Assembly (NCBI GenBank): GCA_036747295.1
Contig: DAIOCN010000035.1
Location: 1 to 22,714, forward strand
Source: UBA4736 sp002404015
GTDB taxonomy: Bacteria; Chloroflexota; Dormibacteria; Dormibacterales; Dormibacteraceae
Reading direction: 5' to 3'
DNA length: 22,714 nucleotides
The notes under the pieces were generated by a model. It worked only from the letters and a program-made list of their open reading frames with translations, searched no databases and was not told where the DNA came from. The position numbers and the translations under genes are program-made. Position 1 is the first letter of the stretch, and each line of letters opens with the position of its first letter. Below are positions 4,644 to 14,627 of this stretch, in pieces.

Positions 4644-7419
4644 GCCTTCTCCTCCTGGCTTCCAGCAACCGGGCCGACAGCGCCTCCTCCGCCTCCTGCT
4701 CGCTGACCGGCTCGGCGGCCGGCGGGGGTGCCTCCTGGGACGCTACCACGGGCGTGGCCGGAGCGTCGGGCCGGGGGCGCCGGGTGGCGGCCACCCGCCT
4801 CCGAAGCCGGACCAGCTCCTCGGGCGCCGCGATCTCGATCTGCGCCGGCCGGCGCCGAGACAGCGCCGCCGCCGCCGCCAGCAGCTGGCGCGGGCCGAGT
4901 GTGATCCGCCGCATGGCCACGTCCAGGGGCCAGAGCAGCGCCACCAGCACGAGCAGGACCCAGAAGATGTCGGTGCTGATCGGCACCGGCAGCGGCTGCT
5001 GGGCCCACGCCAGCTCGGCCCGCGCCAGCAGGACCCCCGCCCCCTCCTTCGCCACCTGGCGAAGCAGGCCGTCGTCGCGGCCGAGCTCCAGGTATTCGGG
5101 CGAGTAAGGCACCGCGATCGCCGTGTCGGTCTGGGCGACGGGCGCGCCGTTTTTCAGCAGCGCCGCGTGCAGCAGGTACGTGCCGACCGTGGTGGCCGAG
5201 ACCCGCCCCTGCCAGCGTCCGGGCGCCACGGCGACCAGGTCCTGCGAGGAGTTGCTGAGGTCCGGCTGGACCACGCCGACCTGCAGCGTGCCTCCGTTGG
5301 TGGTCGGGCCGGTCACCGTGAGCTGAAGGCCGTCGCCGCTGGGCACGGCCTCCACCTGCAGGCTGTTGGCGCCTGTCGGCAGCGACCAGGCCACCATCCT
5401 GGCGAAGAGCGTGGCCGACAGGGGCGAGCGCAGGAAACCGGCTGTCCAGGCCCCGTTGGAGTCGCTGGTCCAGGCCACCGAGCGGCCGAGCCCGTAGCTC
5501 CAGGCGGCCAGCACCGGGTCCTGCTTGTCGCTGTTGAAGTAGATCTCGCTGGCCGGCTTGGCCGTCGTCACGACATAGCCGCCCAGCTGCGGGAAGCTGT
5601 CCAGCGGTACCCCCTGCAGCAGGTCGCCGGCCGCCGTCACCTTGGGAAAGAAGGGTGTCTGCTCGAACCAGGGCCGAAGCGAGGTCACGCTCTCCTTCAG
5701 CAGCAGCTGCGGTACCTGGCTGGGGTTGTTGGACTGGTAGAAGCGACCCCCGCCCCAGGTCGCGATGTCCTGCATGTTGGACATGAACGTCCCGCTGCCG
5801 TGCACGTCGACGCCGATGGCCGAGGTGGTGACTCCCTTCTGGAGCAGGGCCTGGAGAGTGCTCTTGAGGTCGCCGCCCTGGGCGAACTCGGCGTCGCCAT
5901 CGCCGAGCACCACGATGTGCTTCAGGGGCGCATCCGTCTTGAGGAGGGCGTCGCCGCCCAACTGGACAAACGGCAGATAGCTGGGCGGGTCGCCGAGGGA
6001 GGCGGCCTCCAGCTTGGTGTCGATCGCCTTCTTGTCCCCGACCGTGGTCAGGGGCACGATGAAGCCGGCCTGGCCGTTCGTCACCGCCACCTGGTCCTGG
6101 GGCGTGAGCTGGTCGATGACCGCTTCGGCGGCGCCAATCGAGACCTGGTCGGCTCGGGCGTCCTCCATCGTCTCCATGACCAGCACCACCGCCACCTTGG
6201 GCTTGTCCTTGCGGTTGGGCAGGTCCATGCGAACCGGCAGCGCGTCGTCGAGTGGCGTGCCCTGCCAGCCACCCGGCCCGTAAGAGGTGGGGCCGCCGAT
6301 CGTGACCAGGCCGTGGCCCAGGTCATGTGTGGCAGCCGCGATCGCGTTCAGCGACAGGCGCGGGAACGCGTCAGCCGCGGCGTCGACGACCACCGTCGAG
6401 TCGTATGTGCCGAGCGTGCTGGTGTCGGTGGGCGCGGCCACGGCCGGCCTCCGGTCGACAGCCATGCCGGCCGCCAGCAGCGCCTTCTCCACGTTGGCTC
6501 CCTCCCCGGCCAGGCCCTCCAGGATCAGGACCCGGGGCCGCCCGAGCACTTTCACGGCCGCCTCGCCCACGTTGTTCTGGGTGTACGTGTCCGGCTGCGC
6601 GATCAGCTCGACCCGGACCCGGTGCAACCCGACGCCCATCGTGGGGAGATCGAAGGACTGGGTGGAGCTGCCGGCGGGCAGGGTGATGTCGCGAGAGCCG
6701 GCCTCGCGGCCGTCGACAAGTACGGTCAGGCGGCCTGCCGCCTCGACGCTCGAGCGGAGGTGCGTGGTGACGGTGAACGTCTGGCCTTCGCGCAGCTGCG
6801 CCGGCGCGTCGACCGCCGTGACCAGGGCCTCGGCGGCGGGCGCCGTCCCCGCCGGCAGCACGTCGACCCGCACCCCTTCGGCGCGAAGCGCGGCCACCGC
6901 CGCGGCCGCGTCGCCCAGGTTCTGGCGGCCGTCGCTGACGAGCACCAGCTGGCGGGCGTAGCCCTCGGGGACCAGTCCCGCCGCCAGCCGGAGAGCCCCC
7001 GCGATGTCGGTGTAGCTGGGGTCGGGCTGGGTCTGGAAGATGTCGAACGACGGGGAGCGGGTCAGCGGCATCTCGACTGCCGCGTCATGGCCGAAGGTGA
7101 CAACGCCGAAGAGGTCATCCGGCCCCTTCGTGGCTGCCAGCGAGCGGACCGCAGCCGCTTCCGCGTCGACGCTGCCGCGGTCGCTGGCGGAGAGGTCGAC
7201 GACCGCGACGATCGCCCGCTTGGTGGGCTGGGTCGTGATTCTGACCCCGGCCAGCGCGAAGACCAGCAGGGCGATCAGAAGGACGCGGAGGCCCATCGCA
7301 AGGCGGCTCCGGCGGCGCTCCAGGGGAGGCGGCCAGGCCCACCACGCCAGCAGAAGCGCGGGCACCAGGAGGATCAGCAGGAGCAGCTCCGGCCGCAGCA
7401 CCGCGAACCCGATCGGCAC
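4627..7419 (-). CDS. Large membrane protein with two VWA-like domains and an amidotransferase-like segment
   Basis: The product has 930 residues from GTG 7419, two bases after the previous stop, with GGAGG about 10 bases upstream; the frame is open further but overlaps the preceding gene. Two N-terminal membrane helices (about 9-29, 43-59) precede a VWA domain starting at AIVAVVDLSAS, with a MIDAS DxSxS at D75-S79 and a later VSDGRQN. A beta-sandwich-like region follows, then an amidotransferase-like segment with the signature GGPTSYGPGGW (375-385) and GTPLDDALPV. A second VWA-like domain begins at VAVVLVMETMEDA, where the usual DTSGSM is replaced. A C-terminal helix (TDIFWVLLVLVALLWPLDVA) anchors the end. 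The architecture matches large BatA/VWA-type proteins found beside MoxR and DUF58 genes. It probably acts at the membrane with most domains outside the cytoplasm. Confidence 0.85.
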   Translation of the reverse strand: MPIGFAVLRPELLLLILLVPALLLAWWAWPPPLERRRSRLAMGLRVLLIALLVFALAGVRITTQPTKRAIVAVVDLSASDRGSVDAEAAAVRSLAATKGPDDLFGVVTFGHDAAVEMPLTRSPSFDIFQTQPDPSYTDIAGALRLAAGLVPEGYARQLVLVSDGRQNLGDAAAAVAALRAEGVRVDVLPAGTAPAAEALVTAVDAPAQLREGQTFTVTTHLRSSVEAAGRLTVLVDGREAGSRDITLPAGSSTQSFDLPTMGVGLHRVRVELIAQPDTYTQNNVGEAAVKVLGRPRVLILEGLAGEGANVEKALLAAGMAVDRRPAVAAPTDTSTLGTYDSTVVVDAAADAFPRLSLNAIAAATHDLGHGLVTIGGPTSYGPGGWQGTPLDDALPVRMDLPNRKDKPKVAVVLVMETMEDARADQVSIGAAEAVIDQLTPQDQVAVTNGQAGFIVPLTTVGDKKAIDTKLEAASLGDPPSYLPFVQLGGDALLKTDAPLKHIVVLGDGDAEFAQGGDLKSTLQALLQKGVTTSAIGVDVHGSGTFMSNMQDIATWGGGRFYQSNNPSQVPQLLLKESVTSLRPWFEQTPFFPKVTAAGDLLQGVPLDSFPQLGGYVVTTAKPASEIYFNSDKQDPVLAAWSYGLGRSVAWTSDSNGAWTAGFLRSPLSATLFARMVAWSLPTGANSLQVEAVPSGDGLQLTVTGPTTNGGTLQVGVVQPDLSNSSQDLVAVAPGRWQGRVSATTVGTYLLHAALLKNGAPVAQTDTAIAVPYSPEYLELGRDDGLLRQVAKEGAGVLLARAELAWAQQPLPVPISTDIFWVLLVLVALLWPLDVAMRRITLGPRQLLAAAAALSRRRPAQIEIAAPEELVRLRRRVAATRRPRPDAPATPVVASQEAPPPAAEPVSEQEAEEALSARLLEARRRRRGHGD

Positions 7420-7421
7420 CG

Positions 7422-9293
7422 CTATCGGGCCTCCACGAGCGGCGGACTCCCGCCGTCCCGGCGGCGCGGCCAGCCCCTTCCCCCGCCGCCGCCCACCTGC
7501 AGATAAACCAGCCACTCGGCGACCAGCAGCAGCAGGGCGCCGGCCGCTACCAGCGGCCAGATCTCAAGGGTGCCGCGAGGGAGCGGGCCGCGCGGCCGCT
7601 CCAGGTCCTGGGTCGGGGGCGCGGCGCCGGGCTGGATCCGGGACAGGCTGGTGTCCTGGATCTGGATGACGAAGTGGCTGGTCCGGGCGCCCGAGGACAG
7701 CTGCTGGCGAACGGTGTAGACACCCGGCTGCAGGGTGTCGGTGTAAGGCGGGAAAGGTGGCGAGAACCGGGTGGTGTGCCCGTCGGGCGACGTCACGTCG
7801 AGCGATCGGGCGGTCGGCTCGGCTGCCAGCGCGACCGGCTGCCCAGGCGGCAGCACCTGGTTCTCGAAGCCGCCCGGGAGCAGGAACGAGAGCAGGTTCT
7901 GAACCAGGATCGGGAATGCGGGTCGCAGGGGCAGGTCCGAGTGGTGGATGTCGAACGTAAGCACGGCGCCCCGCGGCTCCCCGTCGTGGACCACCAGAAG
8001 GGGTCCGTCCGCGGCCGAGATCACGGCTCGCCAGCCCGCGGGCGGCTGCACCCTCGACGCCGACTGCACGTGCACGTCCTTCAGCACCACGTCCCGCAGC
8101 AGCGGGTCGCGCGGGTTGGCGGGGAGCACCCCTCCCGGGTCGATGCCAGCCCCGACCGGGACCGGCCCCTCGCCTTGCGGAGGGCCGACCAGCAGCGCCG
8201 GCTCCGGGAGCTTGCCGGCAGGCACGAAGCCGTCGAAGACATAGAGGTCGTAAGCCCCCGGCTTGTACGCCTTGGGGTCCACGACCGTGAGGTTGACGCC
8301 CGGCCGGAGCTTCAGGGCCCGGGACAGGAAGCCGTTCTCAGTCGTGACCAGCAGCACGTTGTGGGCGGGTGCTGCCGCCGTGACCAGCCAGGCGGCGTCG
8401 TCGACCGCGAACGCGTCCGAGGGGCTGAGCCGGGCTTCGAGGACCTGGGTGTCGGCCGACAGCCGCGACCACGTCAGGTCGGTCGTGCTGTTGCCTTCCA
8501 GGTGGACCGGCAGCACGTCAACCAGGCGCCCGTCCGCGCGCAGCTCGACCTTGAGGTCGCGCGCCTGCCTGCCGTAGTCGGCCACCCGCATGAACACGGC
8601 ACCGGCGCCGGAGCGGCTGATGGCCTCGATGCCGGCGTTCTCACCCGTCACTCCGATCGGCACGTACGTGAGCGGCGCCGCCACCCGGGGCGGCGTCGGC
8701 GGCGGCTTGGCGTGGCCGTCGCCGAGCAGAACGATCGACCCGCCCGCCCGCCCGGAAAGGATGGAGTTGGCAAGGGAGACGCCCTCGCCAAGGTCACCGG
8801 CCTGCCCGGACGGTCGCGCCCGATCGAGCGCGGCGTCCAGGGTCGCCACATCGCCGGTCGGTGCCGCCAGCAGCTGGGCGTGGCTGCCGAGGAGGATCAG
8901 GGCCATCTCCTGGCCGGGCCTCATCTGGCCCGCCATCGTCTTCGCCCTCGCGGCGGCGGCCTGGAACCGGTTCGGGCCGACGTCGGTCGCCTGCATGCTG
9001 GCCGAGCCGTCGAGCATCACGACGGTGGTCGAGGCCACCCCGGCCGCGCCAGTGACACCGGGCCGGAGCAGCGCCAGGGCCAGGGCGACGGCGGCCAGCA
9101 GCTGGACGAGCAGGAGCAGGCTCGGCCGCAGCCGCTGCCAGGGGGCGTTCGCCTGGCGGTCGGCCAGGTGCAGCCGCCAGAACATCAGGGTGGCCACCTT
9201 CACCTCGGGCCGCCGCACCTTCAGGAAGTACAGGAGGGCGATCGCCGGGACGGCGAGCAGTGCCAGCGCGCCGAGGGGGGCCAGGAGCTCCAA
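7422..9293 (-). CDS. BatA-like membrane protein with VWA domain
   Basis: The product is 623 residues, starting at TTG 9293, five bases after the DUF58 stop, with a GAGGCGAGG purine run upstream. The N-terminus is the classic BatA/aerotolerance-regulator start: a first helix (4-24) followed by LYFLKVRRPEVKVATLMFWR, then a second helix (58-78). The VWA domain begins at TTVVMLDGSASM with an intact MIDAS (D95, S97, S99). A long extracytoplasmic region of beta-sandwich and amidotransferase-like character follows. A C-terminal helix (WPLVAAGALLLLVAEWLVYL) comes before a Gly/Arg-rich cytoplasmic tail. Proteins of this type are partners of MoxR ATPases and DUF58 proteins and have been linked to stress tolerance and protein maturation in other bacteria; the specific target here is unknown. 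Confidence 0.88.
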   Translation of the reverse strand: MELLAPLGALALLAVPAIALLYFLKVRRPEVKVATLMFWRLHLADRQANAPWQRLRPSLLLLVQLLAAVALALALLRPGVTGAAGVASTTVVMLDGSASMQATDVGPNRFQAAAARAKTMAGQMRPGQEMALILLGSHAQLLAAPTGDVATLDAALDRARPSGQAGDLGEGVSLANSILSGRAGGSIVLLGDGHAKPPPTPPRVAAPLTYVPIGVTGENAGIEAISRSGAGAVFMRVADYGRQARDLKVELRADGRLVDVLPVHLEGNSTTDLTWSRLSADTQVLEARLSPSDAFAVDDAAWLVTAAAPAHNVLLVTTENGFLSRALKLRPGVNLTVVDPKAYKPGAYDLYVFDGFVPAGKLPEPALLVGPPQGEGPVPVGAGIDPGGVLPANPRDPLLRDVVLKDVHVQSASRVQPPAGWRAVISAADGPLLVVHDGEPRGAVLTFDIHHSDLPLRPAFPILVQNLLSFLLPGGFENQVLPPGQPVALAAEPTARSLDVTSPDGHTTRFSPPFPPYTDTLQPGVYTVRQQLSSGARTSHFVIQIQDTSLSRIQPGAAPPTQDLERPRGPLPRGTLEIWPLVAAGALLLLVAEWLVYLQVGGGGGRGWPRRRDGGSPPLVEAR

Positions 9294-9298
9294 GCCGG

Positions 9299-10139
9299 CT
9301 AGCCTCGCCTCACCACGCCGGAGCGCAGGCCGGCCAGCATCATCGCCTCCATGTCGTCGGCGCTCGAGCTGTGCAGGAAGCGGCCCTGGGCCGCCTGGAC
9401 CGCCCGGCTCAGGCCCTCCCTGTGCTGGTCCAAGGCGCGCTCGTAGTCGCGCAGCAGGGCCGGCGTGATCGTCAGCTCGCGGGCCCGCTCGCTCTCAGCG
9501 TCGACGAGCTTCAGGTCTCCGCTCAGAGACGGCCGCTCCTCGTCCGGACCGAGCACCTGCCAGAGGACGGGCTCCTGGCGGCGGGAGCGGAGAGCGGCCA
9601 TCGGCGCGCTCCAGTCGGCGCCCTCGACCAGGAAGTCCGAGATGATCACCGTGATCCCGGGCCTCAGCCAGCGGAGCAGCCGGATGTGCTCAGGACCGGC
9701 CTCCGCCTTGGCTTCCAACGTTTCCAGGAAGGACCAAATCCGAGCCACCCCGTCGCGGCCGCGGAGCGCGGGGAGGTGGCGCCCGGACAGCTCTCCCACC
9801 TGAACGCGGTCCATACCGGCCAACCCCATGAAAGCCAGGGCCGCCGCCAGCTTGCGGGCCGCCGGCCACTTGGCGGGCTCGCCCAACAGCATCGAGCCCG
9901 AGGTGTCGAGCACAACGTTGAGGCAGGCCTCCTCCTCGGCCACGTAAAGCCGCAGCATCAGGCGCTCGAGGCGCGCGAACGCGCGCCAGTCGATCTGGCG
10001 GAAGTCATCGCCCGAGACGTAGGGGCGGAAGTCCGCGAACTCGGGCGAGCGAGCGGCCCGGGGCGAGCGGCGCTCCCCCGCGTACAGCCCGCTCAGCGGG
10101 CGGTGATAGGCCAGGTCGAGGCGGCCGAGCAGCCCCAGC

Positions 10140-10156
<17 letters not shown>
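9299..10156 (-). CDS. DUF58 domain protein
   Basis: This is a DUF58 family protein of 285 residues from GTG 10156, a start that overlaps the moxR end by 17 bases and has GGGGCG upstream. A TTG at 10180 would add eight residues (MPPKPGRR) and a longer overlap. The family signature is clear: GERRSPRAARSPEFADFRPY, then VSGDDFRQIDWRAFARLERL, then a VWA-like fold with an intact MIDAS LDTSGSM. The C-terminal half includes VIISDFLVEGADW. No membrane segment is evident, so it is probably cytoplasmic. DUF58 genes almost always follow moxR and precede batA-like genes, as here. The pair is thought to deliver MoxR ATPase action to VWA membrane proteins. Confidence 0.92.
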
Positions 10157-11155
<999 letters not shown>

Positions 11156-11159
<4 letters not shown>

Positions 11160-12751
11160 TTGCCGAGCTCAGTGAAGTAGGCCGCGACCAGGGCGCGGTC
11201 CGCGTCTGGGATCACCTGGCGGTCGACCTGGTTGAGGGCGGCGCTCTTGTAGTCGGCGAGCACGTCCTGGTAGGGGACGAGCTGGGTGTCCGTGCCCTGG
11301 CCGGTGCCTTGGGGGGTGCCCTGGCCGGTGGACTGGGCCTGGCTGGGCACGTACACCTTCTCGGTGCCGTTGGTGGGCTTCTGGCCGCCGCCCGACCCGC
11401 CACCTGAGCCGTTGGCGCCTTGTCCCTGTCCCTGTCCCTGCCCCTGCCCCTGACCTTGACCTTGACCCTGGCCCTGGCCTTGCCCCTGGCCTTGCCCTTG
11501 GTCCTGGCCCTGGCCCTGGCCCTGGCCCTGCCCTTGGCCTTGACCCTGGCCTTGACCCTGGCCTTGCCCCTGGCCTTGGCCTTGACCCTGGCCTTGCCCC
11601 TGACCTTGACCCTGAGCCTGCTGCGCCTGCTGCGCCTGCTGGGCCAATGGCTGCTTGGCCTGCTGAAGCGCGTTCACGGCCTGGTTGACGTCACCCGCGA
11701 AGGTGTCCGCCGACGCCAGCTGGCCGGCCGCATCCGCCGCCTGCTGAAGCGAGGCCTGGGCCTGGCTCACGTCGCCGTTCTTGAGGGCGTCGGACGCCTT
11801 CTGGAGCGCTGTGGACAGGGTCGGATCCCCCGGCGCGGCCCCGGCCGCCTGGGCCAGCGAGTTGGCCAGTGAGGCTTGCTGCTGCGGGCTGAGCGAGCTA
11901 AGCGAGGAGCCCAGCTTGCGGAGCTCGGCCGCCGCTCCCTGGTTGTTGCCGGCCGCAAGCTGGCTGCCGGCCTGCGCGGCCGCCGGGTCCTGGGCCAGCT
12001 TCTGACCGGCCGCCGAGGCCGCCTCCTGCCGCGTGGCTAGGTTGGGGTCTGCCAGCTGGCGGATCGAGTCCTGGGACTTGCTCAGCGAGGCAACCGCCGA
12101 CGCCGGGTCGGGCGCCTTGCGCACCGCGTCGGCGGCCTTCTGCAGCTCCTGGGTCAGGGCCTGGCGTTGGGCGGCGTCCGGGCTGCCGGCCACCTTGGCC
12201 TGCTCGGCCTTGGCGATCGCCGTGATCTCCGCCGCCGCCGAGTTCTGGGCGGTCTGGGCGGCGCGCTCGCGGCGCAGCTGGTCGAGCGCGGGGTTGGGGG
12301 CAAGTGCAAGGACCGCCGCCAGCAGACCCGCACCGGCCGCCACCGCCAGCGTACGCAGCGGCCAGGGCGGCACCGCCAGGACGCTTATGTCGGCCGAGGC
12401 CGCGAATGCCTCGGCGTCGGCTCGCTGCCGGGAGGCCAGGTAGCCGCCGTCCGCCGCGAACTCGAGGGCTGTCAGCAGCCGGTCCTTGCCGGCCAGGCGG
12501 CGGTCGGCGATGAGCGCGACCTCGACCGGTGAAGGCCACGACCGCAGCCAGCCGGTCGTGGCCAGCGCCAGGCCGGCCGCCAGGCAGCCCGCGAGATAAG
12601 GCCAGAGCGGATCGGCGGGCCAGCGCCGGACCGCGACCTCGACAGCCAGGGCGGTGCCGGCAGACACCGCGCCGCCGGTGGCGAACCAGGCCGCCGCGCG
12701 CTCCTTCAGCAGGCGGCCCCGGGCCCGCTTGAGGAAGGAGTGGAGACCCAT
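11156..12751 (-). CDS. Membrane protein with Ala/Gln-rich coiled coil and (QG)33 tract
   Basis: The product is a 531-residue protein. The open frame continues upstream to 13615 but only as a shadow of the permease gene; the ATG at 12751 shares one base with the permease stop (TGATG) and is preferred. Two hydrophobic helices lie near residues 20-40 and 48-70, and a third is in LRTLAVAAGAGLLAAVLALA. Then come about 200 residues rich in Ala, Gln, Ser and Lys, helical and repetitive, with SLSKSQDSIRQLADPN-like units. Residues 380-445 are 33 Gln-Gly dipeptides with one Asp replacing Gly. The C-terminus is ordered again: KVYVPSQAQ, then YQDVLADYKSAALNQVDRQV and ALVAAYFTELGK. That end resembles the C-termini of large membrane proteins encoded before moxR in other GC-rich bacteria, some labelled DUF4175-like. 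The function is unknown. Confidence 0.75.
11417..11614 (-). repeat. Hexanucleotide tandem repeat encoding (QG)33
   Basis: The 198-base tract consists of 33 units of six bases of the type CAGGGC/CAAGGC/CAGGGA on the coding strand (read as CCCTGG, CCTTGC and similar on the plus strand). Each unit encodes Gln-Gly; one unit encodes Gln-Asp. Synonymous variation between units argues that it is not a collapsed assembly artefact. Because the unit is six bases, gain or loss of copies keeps the frame. Confidence 0.9.
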
Positions 12752-13692
12752 CACAAGGCTGCCTCGAGCGGCTCCGGGCGCGTCCGGCGCCTCGGCTGCA
12801 GGTTGCGCCGGCCGCGGACGAGGAACCAGGAGCCCAGCAGACAGAGCGCAGACCAGGCCAGGCTGGCGAGAAGGGTCGCGACCCAGGGATCGATCTGGGG
12901 GCCGGCCGAGCTGGGGCGTGCGTCGGAGATCACGAACACCTGGAGGATCCGGCCCAGGTGCATCGACTGCGAGGTGCTGCTGAGCACCACCCCCATCGAG
13001 TAGATGGGGTTCGCGAAGAGCAGGAGGTGCGTCTCGGCGGTGTTGAAGGTGCCTCGGCGCGCAGCCGCGAGGTAGGTCAGGAGAAGGCCGAGCAGCGCCG
13101 TCCCGACGGTCAGGGCGAAGGCGCCGGCGTAGGACATCACGGTCGAGGGCAGGGTGCGCCGGAACAGGGCCGAGAAGAAGAGCGACTGGGCGCCGATCAC
13201 CAGGGCCGCCACCACCGTCAACAGCTGGGTCAGAAGGAACTGCTCGAAGTCGATCCCGCCGAAGAGGAACACCGCGGCGTAGAGCGGCAGCGCGGTGAGG
13301 ATCAGGAGTAGGACGTAGGCCAGGGAGGCGACCAGCTTGCCCCAGATGATGCCGGCCGCGGTGACGCGGCTGACGAGCAGCACGTCGAAGGTCTGGCGCT
13401 CCCGCTCGCCGCTGATCGCTCCGGCCGCCAGCGCCGGCGTGAAGAGGCAGATCAGGGCCAGCTGGAAGTAGGCGAGGGCGCCGAAGACGTAGGCGCCGAC
13501 GGTCGCCGACACGGCGCGCGAGCCCTGGGCGGTCAGCAGCGTCACCACGAACACGGCGAAGCCGAAAGCCCCCAGCAGCCCCAGGTAGGCGGTGATCACG
13601 ACCGGTGCCCGCCACGAGCGCATGCGGGAGACGCCGTCCTTGATGATCAGCGGGTTGTCGAAGATGCCGGCCAGCCGCTCCAGGAAGCTCAC
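12751..13692 (-). CDS. ABC-2 type transporter permease
   Basis: The product is an integral membrane protein of 313 residues with about six hydrophobic helices. The first is VVITAYLGLLGAFGFAVFVV. The third region carries the typical ABC-2 cytoplasmic segment ISGERERQTFDVLLVSRV followed by IIWGKLVASLAYVLLLILTA. The last helix is LLASLAWSALCLLGSWFLV, before an Arg-rich cytoplasmic tail. The ATG overlaps the ATPase stop (ATGA), so the two are translationally coupled and should form one transporter. The substrate cannot be told. Its place in an operon with MoxR and VWA proteins suggests an envelope-related export or assembly role. Confidence 0.9.
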   Translation of the reverse strand: MSFLERLAGIFDNPLIIKDGVSRMRSWRAPVVITAYLGLLGAFGFAVFVVTLLTAQGSRAVSATVGAYVFGALAYFQLALICLFTPALAAGAISGERERQTFDVLLVSRVTAAGIIWGKLVASLAYVLLLILTALPLYAAVFLFGGIDFEQFLLTQLLTVVAALVIGAQSLFFSALFRRTLPSTVMSYAGAFALTVGTALLGLLLTYLAAARRGTFNTAETHLLLFANPIYSMGVVLSSTSQSMHLGRILQVFVISDARPSSAGPQIDPWVATLLASLAWSALCLLGSWFLVRGRRNLQPRRRTRPEPLEAAL

Positions 13693-14627
13693 GCCCCGCC
13701 CTCCGCGGTGGTGAGGTGCATGAACGCCTCGGACAGGTCCCCGGGGATCCGCGCGAAGGCCCGGACCTGGATCTTCTTGCGCACCAGGAAGCTGAGCAGG
13801 TCCTGGTCCGGGAACTCCTCGGCGACCGTCACCTCCAGATGGTCGCTCAACACGTGGACGGCCAGCACACCGGCGCGCTCCAGGATGACGTCCTCGATCG
13901 AGCGCAGGGCCAGCTCACCCGGCTCCGCCAGCTCGATGCGGATCCGGCGTCCGGCGACGACGCGGTTGCGCACCTCGGCCATGGGGCCCACCGCCACCAT
14001 ACGGCCGCGGTCGATGAAACCGACCCAGGTGCAGAGCTCCTCCAGCTCGGGAAGGATGTGGCTGGAGATCATGATCGTCTTCCCCATCTGCCGGAGCTCC
14101 TTCACGAGCTCGCGCATCTCCACCCGGGCGCGGGGGTCCAGGCCCGAGGCGGGCTCGTCGAGGAGAAGGACCTTGGGATCATGGACCAGCGCTCGCGCGA
14201 GGCCCAGGCGCTGCTTCATGCCCCGGCTCAGCGCGTCCACCTGGTGGTCGCGGCGCTCTCCGAGGTCCACCAGCTCCAGCAGCTCCAGGGCCACCTTCCG
14301 CCGGCGCCTCCGGGGCACCCCGTGGCAGGCCGCGTAGAACTCCAGGTACTCCTCGGACGTCAGCCGGTCGTAGACGCCGAAGAAGTCGGGCATGTAGCCG
14401 ACCAGCTCGCGGACGCCGTGGGGGTCCTGGTCCACGGGGATCCCGCCGATCGAGGCGGAGCCGGTGTCGGGCGCGGCCAGGGTGGCGAGGATCCGGATCG
14501 TAGTCGTCTTGCCGGCGCCGTTGGGACCCACGAACCCGAAGATCTCGCCCTTCGGGACCGTGAACTCCACCGAGTCCAGCGCCATATGGCGGCCGAACCG
14601 CTTCTGGAGTGCCTCGACCTCGATCAC
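13689..14627 (-). CDS. ABC transporter ATP-binding protein
   Basis: The product is a 312-residue ATPase of the CcmA/DRA type used with ABC-2 permeases. Walker A is GPNGAGKT (34-41), the signature LSRGM (133-137), Walker B LLLDEP (154-159), the D-loop SGLDP and the switch histidine H190. A C-terminal extension of about 100 residues (from VGFIDRGRMVAVG on) is typical of this subfamily. The start overlaps the stop of the upstream exported protein gene by four bases (ATGA). It pairs with the permease that follows. Confidence 0.95.
   Translation of the reverse strand: MIEVEALQKRFGRHMALDSVEFTVPKGEIFGFVGPNGAGKTTTIRILATLAAPDTGSASIGGIPVDQDPHGVRELVGYMPDFFGVYDRLTSEEYLEFYAACHGVPRRRRRKVALELLELVDLGERRDHQVDALSRGMKQRLGLARALVHDPKVLLLDEPASGLDPRARVEMRELVKELRQMGKTIMISSHILPELEELCTWVGFIDRGRMVAVGPMAEVRNRVVAGRRIRIELAEPGELALRSIEDVILERAGVLAVHVLSDHLEVTVAEEFPDQDLLSFLVRKKIQVRAFARIPGDLSEAFMHLTTAEGGA

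Noticed and set aside
4636..7506. 956-codon open frame on the plus strand
   Set aside because: It is antisense to the large VWA gene, with Arg/Gly/Gln/His-rich composition typical of reverse-strand frames in high-GC DNA; the minus-strand frame has recognisable domains.
7674..9302. 542-codon open frame on the plus strand
   Set aside because: It is an antisense shadow of the BatA-like gene with no recognisable domain and biased composition.
11417..11614. Tandem hexamers as a CRISPR-like or minisatellite array
   Set aside because: The units are contiguous, without spacers, in frame within a protein gene and vary synonymously, so they are coding low complexity.
12752..13615. N-terminal extension of the (QG)n protein frame by 288 codons
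   Set aside because: The extension lies wholly under the ABC-2 permease gene in another frame, is Arg/Pro/Gly-rich and not protein-like, and the ATG at 12751 forms a TGATG junction with the permease stop.
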